Source: Alphaproteobacteria bacterium (GTDB taxonomy: Bacteria > Pseudomonadota > Alphaproteobacteria > Rhodobacterales > Rhodobacteraceae). Taken from it: DNA of 22,746 nucleotides. The translations under genes were made by a program, and so were the position numbers. The stretch spans positions 1 to 22,746 of the forward strand of contig JAJRUE010000220.1 in assembly GCA_024277955.1 (NCBI GenBank), read 5' to 3'. Numbering within the stretch: the first letter of the stretch is position 1; each line of letters starts with the position of its first letter. The notes below the pieces were generated by a model. It ran no database searches. It was not told the DNA's origin and saw only the letters and a list, made by a program, of their open reading frames with translations. Below, one piece after another: positions 8,802-15,469 of the stretch.

Positions 8802-10016
8802 TCAGGGTTCGAGCCGCGTTGTCACCAACGACGAATGGGTAAGCGTCTTGTGCACCGGGCATTTGTCGGCAATTTCCAGCAGGCGCTGGCGCTGTTCGGC
8901 ATCCAGATCGCCGGTCAGCCGGATCACCCGCACGAACTTATCGACCTTGGCATTGGCGCCGTTGGCGGCGTCTTGCGCATGCACCTTGCCGTGGCACACG
9001 TCGACGCTGACGCTTTCCAGCGGCCATTTCTTGCGCCGGGCATACATGCGGATGGTCATCGAGGTACAGGCCCCCAGCCCGGCGGCCAGAAACCCGTAAG
9101 GAGACATGCCGCGGTTGGTGCCGCCGTAGGCCTCGGGCTCGTCGGCAAGAACGTGGTGCCAGGGGCCGGCGTTCACGTCCTGCAAGAAGCCTTCGGGGTC
9201 GGCTTCGCTGATGCGCACGATGCCTTCGGGCGCGCCGGGGGGCGGCGCCGGCGGGCGCATGTCCAGGTAGCGGGACGCCCAGCTGGCGATAACCTCGGCG
9301 GCGTATTCCGCGTCTTCGGGCCGGCTGATCAGGTGGTCGGCATCGTCCAGCGTGACAAAGCTTTTCGGGTGGCGCGCGGCCAGGAAGATCCGGGTGGCGT
9401 TCTCGATCCCCACGGTGCTGTCCAGCGGCGCGTGCATGACCAGCAGCGCGCGTTTCAGGTTGCGGATCGCCGGGCCGAGGTTTTCGGCCGACACGTCCTC
9501 GACAAAGTCCCGCCCGATGGTGACCGCGCGCCCGCCCAGCATGACGTCGGCCTCGCCCTCGGCGCAGATCTTTTCCAGCGCGTCGCCGAAATTGTGGGTG
9601 ACGTGTTCCGGGTCGAACGGGGCGCCGATGGTGACCACCGCCTTGACCGGCTCCATGCTGCCCGCCGCCCGCAGCACGGCCGCGCCCCCCAGCGAATGCC
9701 CGATCAACAGGCCCGGCGCCATGCCGCGGTCTTGCAGGTATTGCGCCGCCGCCACCAGATCCTGAACGTTCGACGAAAAGCTGGTGTTGGCGAATTCCCC
9801 CTGGCTGTGGCCAAGCCCGGTAAAGTCAAAGCGCAGCACCGCGATCCCCATGCCCGCCAGCCGCCCGGCGATCCGGCGCGCCGCGGCGATATCCTTGGAG
9901 CAGGTGAAACAATGGGCGAAAAGCGCCGTGGCCAGATGCGGCCCGTCCGGCAGGTCCAGCCGCGCGGCAAGCTCGTCGCCGCCGTGGCCGGTGAAGGTTA
10001 TGCGTTCGGTAACCAT
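8802..10016 (-). CDS. Fused alpha/beta-hydrolase and OsmC-family protein
   Basis: The 404-residue product joins two enzymes. Residues 1-250 are an alpha/beta-hydrolase of the serine aminopeptidase/acylglycerol lipase type, with Ser108 in GHSLGG, Asp199 in HAPLDS and His228 in DADHLI as the probable triad. A proline-rich linker (about 254-263, RPPAPPPGAP) leads to an OsmC/Ohr-like domain (about 265-404) with the paired redox cysteines Cys317 (GLGACTSM) and Cys386 (KCPVHKTL). OsmC proteins reduce organic hydroperoxides using these thiols. The fusion is known in proteobacteria but its substrate is not; hydrolysis of a peroxidised or esterified substrate followed by reduction is inference. No signal peptide is seen, so it is cytosolic. 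The ATG at 10016 has GAGG eight bases upstream. Confidence 0.93.
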   Translation of the reverse strand: MVTERITFTGHGGDELAARLDLPDGPHLATALFAHCFTCSKDIAAARRIAGRLAGMGIAVLRFDFTGLGHSQGEFANTSFSSNVQDLVAAAQYLQDRGMAPGLLIGHSLGGAAVLRAAGSMEPVKAVVTIGAPFDPEHVTHNFGDALEKICAEGEADVMLGGRAVTIGRDFVEDVSAENLGPAIRNLKRALLVMHAPLDSTVGIENATRIFLAARHPKSFVTLDDADHLISRPEDAEYAAEVIASWASRYLDMRPPAPPPGAPEGIVRISEADPEGFLQDVNAGPWHHVLADEPEAYGGTNRGMSPYGFLAAGLGACTSMTIRMYARRKKWPLESVSVDVCHGKVHAQDAANGANAKVDKFVRVIRLTGDLDAEQRQRLLEIADKCPVHKTLTHSSLVTTRLEP

Positions 10017-10229
10017 TTCTTTTCCTCTTCTTTGCCACAACAGTGGGGCCGGACGGGCGCGGCTGCAAGCCGGGGCGCCGCCGGGTCACGCCAAGGTGAC
10101 AATTCGCACCGCCGCCGCGCACCGCTTCGTGGCGCGGCGTTCGGCATTTCACGGTCGCACCCTGGCGCGGTCTTGGCTATGAAAGATGAAAAAACGACCG
10201 ATGAAAGAACCGGGAAGGCAGGCAAGGGC

Positions 10230-11105
10230 ATGCGCAAACTCGTGCTGACGGTATTCTGGACAAGCTTGCTGCTCACCGCGGCCAGCTTTGGCGGCGCGCT
10301 GCATGGGCTGGGCGATTCGCTGGCCGTGTTCCGGCACATCTGGGCGGTGGCGCTGGCGCTCAGCTCGCTCTTGCTGCTGCGCGGTCATTTGCGTCTGGCC
10401 GGCCTGGGGATCGGCGCGGTGGTGCTGCTGACGGCGCCGCTGGCCAACGGGCTGGTGCGCGACGCCGCCGCCGGTGCCGGGCGCTACACGCTGTATCAGA
10501 AGAACCTGCGCTATGACGGCAAGGACCGGCAGGCGATCATCGACGACATCCTGACCGCCAACCCGGATTTCGTGACCCTGCAGGAAATCTCGTTCGCCAA
10601 CCGGGAAATCCTGCGCGCGCTGGCCGAACGCTACCCCAACAGCCTGTTGTGCGAATTCGAAAACGTCGGCTCGGTCGCGATCTTGTCGCGCTTTGCGCTG
10701 GTCGAAGGCAGCCAGACCTGCGTCGAAGAAGGCCCCGCGGCGATCAAGGTGATCACCCCCGACGGCCCGGTCTGGGCGGTGGCGCTGCACCTGCTCTGGC
10801 CGTATCCGTTCGACCAGCGCGGCCAGGTGGACCGGATCGTGAAGAACCTCGGATTTCTCGATGCGCCGGTGGTGCTGGGGGGCGATTTCAACATGGTGGC
10901 CTGGTCCGACACCATGCGCCGGATCGAAGCCGCCACCGGCAGCCGGCACGCGGGCAAGACGATCTTTACCTTCCGGCTGAACGAGGCGCCGTTCTTCCGC
11001 CTGCCCATCGACCACGTGCTGGTGCCCTCGGGCCGGGGGCGGCTTGAGCGGCGGCCGCTGGCGGGGTCCGACCACTACGGGATATTGCTGTCCTTCGACC
11101 TTTAG
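10230..11105 (+). CDS. Membrane-anchored endonuclease/exonuclease/phosphatase (EEP) family protein
   Basis: The 291-residue product has about three hydrophobic N-terminal helices (residues 4-24, 33-50 and 56-74) and then a DNase I-like EEP domain. Metal and catalytic residues are Asn92 (QKNLRY), Glu119 (LQEIS), His187 (ALHLLWP), Asp219/Asn221 (GGDFN), Asp261-His262 (IDHVL) and Asp281-His282 (SDHY). All motifs are intact, so it should be an active Mg-dependent phosphodiesterase or phosphatase, with its domain probably facing the periplasm. The substrate cannot be read. The ATG at 10230 is preceded by purine-rich AAGGCAGGCAAGGG; an in-frame ATG at 10179 would add 17 polar residues but has no ribosome binding site. 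It is divergent from the hydrolase-OsmC gene. Confidence 0.9.
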   Translation: MRKLVLTVFWTSLLLTAASFGGALHGLGDSLAVFRHIWAVALALSSLLLLRGHLRLAGLGIGAVVLLTAPLANGLVRDAAAGAGRYTLYQKNLRYDGKDRQAIIDDILTANPDFVTLQEISFANREILRALAERYPNSLLCEFENVGSVAILSRFALVEGSQTCVEEGPAAIKVITPDGPVWAVALHLLWPYPFDQRGQVDRIVKNLGFLDAPVVLGGDFNMVAWSDTMRRIEAATGSRHAGKTIFTFRLNEAPFFRLPIDHVLVPSGRGRLERRPLAGSDHYGILLSFDL

Positions 11106-11483
11106 CGTCAAAGCCCGATCAATCTCCTCTGCCAGCGCGAGATGTGCGATACCTCAGCGGCCCGCGCCGCCGAGATGCCCCGCCTTTCGCGCCCTTCGGG
11201 TTCGGCGGGTTTCCGCCCCGACTGCGCTACAGGACCTTGAAACAGAAGCACAATTTCTGCGACCCCGTGCCAGCTCCGAACGAAAACCTGCCATACCGGC
11301 GGTGCAGGCCGATCGGGTTCCGACCCCGACGTGACCTGCCGGGAAACCTGCCGTGGCCGTTGGGGCGTAACCTTGCCGCCCGCGCCGCGGGGCCAGGGGC
11401 CCCGCTCAGCAAAGGTCTTGCGGCCGCAAGGCCGCGCCGCCTGGTAACAGCCCCCCTTCAATACCCACGGCCAGCCGCGCGCA
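11106..11483. other. Gene-free stretch between EEP gene and dddP
   Basis: The two flanking genes converge here. The stretch holds repeat family 1 copy B (11151-11325) and a 14-base perfect palindrome CTTGCGGCCGCAAG (11417-11430). On the minus strand that palindrome extends to an imperfect GG-CC stem followed by TTTGCTG and might stop dddP transcription weakly. No gene is seen. Confidence 0.65.
11151..11325 (+). repeat. Dispersed repeat family 1, copy B
   Basis: This copy aligns with A over its whole length. Matches include CTCAGCGGCCCGCGCCGC, CGCCTTTCGCGCCCTTCGGG, GCGCTACAGGACCTTGAAAC, ACCGGCGGTGCAGG and GGGTTCCGACC. By eye roughly three quarters of positions agree. Like copy A it lies in a spacer next to gene 3' ends. 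Confidence 0.8.
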
Positions 11484-12824
11484 TCACGCGCCCATCAGGC
11501 GGGGATCGAAGGGATAGGTGGTCAGGTTCTCGAACCCGTCTTCGGTCACCAGCACCTGATCTTCCAGCTTGATCGAGAACGCGCCGCCGACCTCGCCCAC
11601 CAGCGCTTCGACGCAAAGCACCATGCCCGGCTCAAGCGCGTAATCAAAGGCGCCCTCGACCGCGCGGTCGGGATAGGCGACCAGCGGCCATTCGTCGCAC
11701 AGCCCGACCCCGTGCATCAGGCAGCCGTATTTCTGCGCCTGGTATTTCTCGGGCAGCCGATGGCTGGCGGCGGTGATCTCGGGGATGGTGATGCCGGGGC
11801 GCAGCAGCGCCATGTTGGTCATGATGTGTTCATGCGCCACCTTCATCGCCTCGACCATCTCGGGCGGCGGCGCGCTGTCGCCGATCCACCAGCTGCGCGA
11901 AATGTCGACGCAGATGCCGTAGACGCCGATCAGGTCGGTGTCGAAGGCGACGATTTCATTGTCCTGCACGATCCGCGGCCCGCATTCCTGGAACCACGGG
12001 TTGGTGCGCGCACCCGAGGTCAGCAGCCGGGTCTCGATCCATTCGCCGCCGCGCCGGATGTTTTCGCCGTGCAGCACCGCCCAGATGTCGTCTTCGGTCA
12101 TCGTGCCGCCGGGCACGCCTTCGCGCGCCGCCTTTTCCATGGCCGCGACCGAGCTTTCGCCCGCATGCATCGCGCAGCGCATCGCCAGAATCTCGTCGGC
12201 ATTCTTCACCGAGCGCGCCTTTTCGGTCAGCTCTTCGCCCGCCATCACCTGAAACCCCGCGGCTTCCAGCGCGCGCAGCCCCGCCACCATGATCTTGTCG
12301 ACCGCAAGCCGCTTGTTGGCGCCGGCATGGGCGGCCATCAGTTCGGCCACTTCGGCCACGAAACTGCCGGCGGCCTCGTCGCCCTTGTCGCCGGTGGAAA
12401 AGTAGAACATCGACGCACCGCTGCGGATTTCGCGCACCAGCGGGTTGAAGTCGGCCAGGAACGGAGAGTTCTTGTAATCCCAGATCACCATGTAGCCATC
12501 GGCGCACAGCAGCACCGCGCGAAACGGGTTGTGGGTGTTCCACAGCTGCATGTTGGTGCTGTCGGTGGCGTAGCGGATGTTGAGAGGGTCGAACAGCAGC
12601 AGCCCGCCGTAGTCGCGCGCGACCATATGGGCCACCAGCCGTTGCCAGCGGCCTTCGCGCATCCGGGCGAGGTCCGGCAGTTTCAGCCCGGCGGCGCGCC
12701 ATTCTTCAAAGGCGAGCGCGGTGGGGCCGATCTCGATCCGGTCGCCGTCGTTGGCGGTGCCATCGGCCAGGCGGGCGCCCTGGTAGGGATCGATCTTGCG
12801 GCGGTCGCGATAGTGGCCGGACAT
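11484..12824 (-). CDS. dddP: Dimethylsulfoniopropionate lyase DddP (M24 peptidase fold)
   Basis: DddP cleaves DMSP to dimethyl sulfide and acrylate using a two-metal centre in a creatinase/M24 fold. The 446-residue product keeps the metal ligands described for roseobacter DddP at the same numbers: Asp295 and Asp297 (FDTDL), Asp307 (VDISRSWW), His371 (MHGVGLCDEW), Glu406 (VEAL) and Glu421 (KLEDQ), plus the catalytic Asp377. Family blocks LNIRYATDSTNMQLWNTHNP and ENLTTYPFDPRLMG are nearly standard. The ATG at 12824 has AGAGGC seven bases upstream. No signal peptide is seen, so it is cytosolic. It diverges from the DUF3445 gene with a 162-bp spacer, and no acrylate-degradation or DMSP-transport gene is adjacent. 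M24 peptidases are the alternative, but the motif match makes DddP secure. Confidence 0.95.
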   Translation of the reverse strand: MSGHYRDRRKIDPYQGARLADGTANDGDRIEIGPTALAFEEWRAAGLKLPDLARMREGRWQRLVAHMVARDYGGLLLFDPLNIRYATDSTNMQLWNTHNPFRAVLLCADGYMVIWDYKNSPFLADFNPLVREIRSGASMFYFSTGDKGDEAAGSFVAEVAELMAAHAGANKRLAVDKIMVAGLRALEAAGFQVMAGEELTEKARSVKNADEILAMRCAMHAGESSVAAMEKAAREGVPGGTMTEDDIWAVLHGENIRRGGEWIETRLLTSGARTNPWFQECGPRIVQDNEIVAFDTDLIGVYGICVDISRSWWIGDSAPPPEMVEAMKVAHEHIMTNMALLRPGITIPEITAASHRLPEKYQAQKYGCLMHGVGLCDEWPLVAYPDRAVEGAFDYALEPGMVLCVEALVGEVGGAFSIKLEDQVLVTEDGFENLTTYPFDPRLMGA

Positions 12825-12848
12825 GGCGGAAGCCTCTTTTGCTGGGCG

Positions 12849-12860
12849 CATGCGTGCATG
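12849..12860. promoter_or_regulatory. Small palindrome upstream of dddP
   Basis: CATGC-GT-GCATG is a perfect 5-bp dyad 25 bp upstream of the dddP start, where a repressor could block transcription or translation. It might be an operator; no bound factor can be named from sequence. Confidence 0.3.
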
Positions 12861-12917
12861 GTCTGCCCGCCGGGGCCGGGCGGTCTGGTCCGTTTCCGAC
12901 ATTTTCCGGCCGGTTCC

Positions 12918-12943
12918 CCGCCTTTGCGCCCCGCCTTTGCGCC
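12918..12943. repeat. Perfect 13-bp tandem duplication between dddP and the DUF3445 gene
   Basis: CCGCCTTTGCGCC occurs twice back to back (12918-12930 and 12931-12943), followed by a partial third unit GGCGTTTGC. It lies 44 bp upstream of the DUF3445 gene in the shared promoter region, so it may be a doubled binding site or a chance duplication. Confidence 0.6.
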
Positions 12944-12986
12944 TTGGCGTTTGCATCCCGGCGAGCATTCGTGGTTCCCTGCCGCC

Positions 12987-13760
12987 ATGAAACCGATCTT
13001 GCAGAAAACCTTGCCCTACCCGCCGCCCGGCGACAGGCTGCCCGGCGTCGGGCCGCTGGATCTGCGCGACTGGCTGCTGGTGGACGAAGCCTTTGCCGCC
13101 CAAATGGCTCTGCGCGACGACTTGATCGCCCGCCGGCGCGACCAGGTGCTGGCGCTCGAGGCTTCGGCGATGCCCGCGGCTGTCGAGCTTCTGGACAAGG
13201 TCGTGGGGCTTTCGCGCGCGGCGCCGGGCTATCGGTGCGGCGCGCACGATGTGGTGCGGCCCGACGGGGTGCGGGTGGCGCTCGACCCCGGCGATCCGCT
13301 GGCCTGTCTGGGGCGGCTGGTGCAGGAAGATTTCTGCCTGCTGGAAAAGCGCGGCGGCGAACATGTCCTGACCGGGGCGGTGCTGTGTTTTCCCGCCGGC
13401 TGGACGCTTTCTGAGAAATTCCTGCGCCCGCTGTCGCTGATCCACGCGCCGGTCGCGGCCTATGGGCCGGGCATGGCGCGCCGGGTGCAGCGCATGTTCG
13501 ACGCGATCCGGGCGGAACAGCCGCTGTGGCGGGCCAACGGGCTGAACTACGACGACCCGGCGCTGTTCGCGCCGCGCCCGCAGGCCGATCCGCGCCCCCC
13601 CGGCGGGCCGGAGTCGCCCTATTTCCGGTCCGAACGCCAGTCGATCCTGCGCCTGCCGGAAACCGGCGCGGTGGTGTTTTCGATCCACAGTTTCGTGCTG
13701 CGGCGCGCCGATCTGGCGGCGCAGGCGGAGGTAGACGCGGGGCAGGGTGCGCGGGGATAG
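12987..13760 (+). CDS. DUF3445 family, haem-dependent oxidative N-demethylase-like protein
   Basis: The 257-residue product is a DUF3445 protein, the family that contains haem-dependent oxidative N-demethylases and the dimethylamine monooxygenase catalytic subunit. Family blocks are visible in order: LVQEDFCLLEK (111-121), LTGAVLCFPAGWTLSEK (128-144), PLSLIHAPV (148-156), RANGLNYDDPALF (182-194) and YFRSERQSILRLPETGAVVFSIHSF (about 212-236). Its own substrate is unknown. No reductase or ferredoxin partner is adjacent, unlike the dimethylamine monooxygenase operon, so electron supply must come from elsewhere. The ATG at 12987 is the first that fits; its ribosome binding site is poor. The divergent pairing with dddP suggests a link to methylated marine osmolytes, which is inference. 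Confidence 0.85.
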   Translation: MKPILQKTLPYPPPGDRLPGVGPLDLRDWLLVDEAFAAQMALRDDLIARRRDQVLALEASAMPAAVELLDKVVGLSRAAPGYRCGAHDVVRPDGVRVALDPGDPLACLGRLVQEDFCLLEKRGGEHVLTGAVLCFPAGWTLSEKFLRPLSLIHAPVAAYGPGMARRVQRMFDAIRAEQPLWRANGLNYDDPALFAPRPQADPRPPGGPESPYFRSERQSILRLPETGAVVFSIHSFVLRRADLAAQAEVDAGQGARG

Positions 13761-13797
13761 GGGCCGGGTCGGGGGGCGAGCAGGGGTGGGGCCGGCA

Positions 13798-13926
13798 AGT
13801 CACCTGAATCCCCAGTTCACGACATTGAATTTCAGCCCCGCCGGATCGCCTGCGATCCGGTTCGCGCCCGACCCCGCCCCCCAGGCGGGCGCGAATTGGT
13901 GGTATCGTTTCAAGAAGGGGCGACGT
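13798..13926 (+). repeat. Dispersed repeat family 2, copy D2 (double hairpin)
   Basis: This copy matches D1 (4361-4493), beginning AGTCACCTGAATC. It holds CCGGATCGC/GCGATCCGG (13841-13849/13852-13860, 2-nt loop) and TTCGCGCCCG/CGGGCGCGAA (13861-13870/13886-13895, 15-nt loop). It lies between two convergent genes, after the DUF3445 stop and before the stop of the unknown membrane protein. A bidirectional transcription stop would fit that place, although no T-run follows. Confidence 0.8.
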
Positions 13927-14023
13927 TGCACGCGCGAAACCCCCTGCGCAGATGTCAGAGCGCCCCCTCGGGGCCGGGCGCGACCCTCGCCTTGCGCCCG
14001 ATTTCCAATGATGGGTATGTGAC

Positions 14024-15193
14024 CTAGCGCGCGATGGCGCCGACGCTGGCGGTGCTGGCGTCGGAATAGATCCGGGCGTTGCCGCCGTCGAGGTTCAAAA
14101 AGGTGTAGGCGCCCAGGATCATCGCCAGCCCCAGCGCCGCGGTGGCCAGCACGCCGGTGCGCCAGCCGTCCGAGCCGAAGATCGCGTTCGACAGCATCAA
14201 GAGCGCCCCGACCGGCGGCAGCAGCACCAGCATCAGATAGCCGATGGCAAGGCTGCGCGCGCGTTCGTGGCGGGGACGGTCTTCGTCGGCTTCGACCAGC
14301 GGGTCGAAGGGGAAAAGGTTGACCCCGGGGGACCGAGCAGATTCACCCGGGGTCGTGCCGGCGTCGCTGGCAGCGGCCGACAATTCAAAGGCTCCGTGCG
14401 GGTGGATATCGCCCGGAGCAACATGGGTAACACGGTAGGTTTCGCCCCCGGCGGGGCCAAAGCTGTGCCCGTGGGGGACCGGTTCGCCGGTTTCGACCGC
14501 GTGGCGCAGGAAGGAAAGCGCGGCGGCGTGGATGACGTCGGGCGGCAGGTCGGTGCCGGCAAACACCACCCGGCGGCCGACCAGGCTTTCGCAGCCTTCG
14601 AGCACCAGCGTGCGGCGCGGCGTTTCGCTGTCGCCATCGGGCTGGGCCAGCAGGCGCGCGCGCGCCAGCAGCACCCAGGGCGTCGGATCGTTCCAGAGCC
14701 CGGCATATTGCGCCCCGGTCAGCATCTGGTTCGACGCCCGCCAATGCACGGCGGCGGGGTTGTATTGCTGCGCCAGCAGGGCTGCGGCCGCATGCGCCAG
14801 CCGCAGGCCGGTCAGCGCGTCGGTGGCTTGCGGGGGGGCGGTTTGCGGGCCGCTCTCTGCCGGGGCGAAGTCTGGCGGGGTGTCGCGCCGCAGGCGGATC
14901 AGCATATGCGCTGCGTGCCGGGTCAGGGTTTCGCCCAGCGGGCCGCGGAAGGGTTGCGATATCGGGCTGTCCATCGCGCCGGCAAAGCTGTCGGCGGGCA
15001 ACGGGCGCGGCGAAAAGAGGATCTCGAGCACCATGCCGCCGCCGCGAAACGCCGCCTGAGCCGGGGCGGTGGGGCTGATTTCCTCTACCGTCAGGCCCTG
15101 CGGTTCAAGGCGCGCGTTCAGCGCCCCGGCCAGGTGGTCGAACACCGGGTCGGGGGTGCCGTTGAACAGCAGCGCGATTTCCACAGGTTGCAT
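14024..15193 (-). CDS. Unknown protein with two C-terminal membrane helices
   Basis: I do not recognise a characterised family for this 389-residue product. The soluble N-terminal part (residues 1 to about 290) contains NGTPDPVFDHLAGALNARL, HWRASNQMLTGAQYAGLW, PRRTLVLEGCESLVGRRVVF and LPPDVIHAAALSFLRHAVE. An acidic linker follows. Two hydrophobic helices (about 314-335 and 346-365) end the protein, so the soluble domain is probably tethered to the inner membrane. There is some resemblance in layout to DUF4261-type proteins, but I cannot confirm it. The ATG at 15193 has GAGGGG five bases upstream. A CTAGAT hexamer (minus strand, 15249-15254) could be its -10 element. It lies downstream of glnA but is separated from it by a terminator, so it is its own unit. 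Confidence 0.75.
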   Translation of the reverse strand: MQPVEIALLFNGTPDPVFDHLAGALNARLEPQGLTVEEISPTAPAQAAFRGGGMVLEILFSPRPLPADSFAGAMDSPISQPFRGPLGETLTRHAAHMLIRLRRDTPPDFAPAESGPQTAPPQATDALTGLRLAHAAAALLAQQYNPAAVHWRASNQMLTGAQYAGLWNDPTPWVLLARARLLAQPDGDSETPRRTLVLEGCESLVGRRVVFAGTDLPPDVIHAAALSFLRHAVETGEPVPHGHSFGPAGGETYRVTHVAPGDIHPHGAFELSAAASDAGTTPGESARSPGVNLFPFDPLVEADEDRPRHERARSLAIGYLMLVLLPPVGALLMLSNAIFGSDGWRTGVLATAALGLAMILGAYTFLNLDGGNARIYSDASTASVGAIAR

Positions 15194-15332
15194 CGGACCC
15201 CTCAAGGCAGGTTGGCAGTGTCTGCAACCTGACGGCGAATTCGGGCGAATCTAGGTCCGAATCGGGAAAAAAACCTGCGCGGGTCGAAATGGGGGCTGCG
15301 GCCCGGCGCCCGCGCGCGCCGTGTCGTGCGGG

Positions 15333-15381
15333 GGCCAAGGTTTTTGCAAAAACCTTGGCCAAGGCGCTTGCAAGCGCCTTG
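15333..15381. repeat. Two consecutive long perfect palindromes
   Basis: A 28-base perfect palindrome (15333-15360, half-site GGCCAAGGTTTTTG) is followed by a 22-base perfect palindrome (15360-15381, half-site CAAGGCGCTTG). Transcribed in either direction these would fold into two tandem stem-loops, the first with internal T and A runs. This tandem form is common downstream of genes in Rhodobacteraceae, from general knowledge. Confidence 0.8.
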
Positions 15382-15400
15382 CCGGCGTGCCGCCGGGTGG

Positions 15401-15433
15401 GGGAATGAACAAGGGGCGCCCGGTGGGCGCCCC
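15401..15433 (-). terminator. Rho-independent terminator of glnB-glnA
   Basis: On the minus strand, 37 bases after the glnA stop, GGGGCGCCC (15433-15425) and GGGCGCCCC (15421-15413) form a perfect 9-bp stem with a 3-base loop. TTGTTCATT follows. The T-run is interrupted, so the signal is good but not ideal. Confidence 0.75.
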
Positions 15434-15469
15434 TGGATGGTCTTGTGAGTGCCGTGCGTGACGACGGTG

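Noticed and set aside
8700..10178. Upstream extension of the EEP gene frame to 8700
   Set aside because: The extension is antisense to the hydrolase-OsmC fusion and lacks protein character; the EEP protein starts at its membrane anchor near 10230.
4121..11325. Repeat family 1 as a small conserved protein (similar PTALQ...FLRP peptides from copies C and B)
   Set aside because: Copy A has a TGA in the matching frame, no copy has a proper start or ribosome binding site, and indels shift the frame between copies.
11712..12986. Upstream extension of the DUF3445 frame to 11712
   Set aside because: It runs antisense through dddP; family similarity begins at 12987.
15333..15433. The palindrome cluster as a CRISPR or attachment site
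   Set aside because: There are no regular spacers, no cas genes, no integrase, and the palindromes differ from one another.
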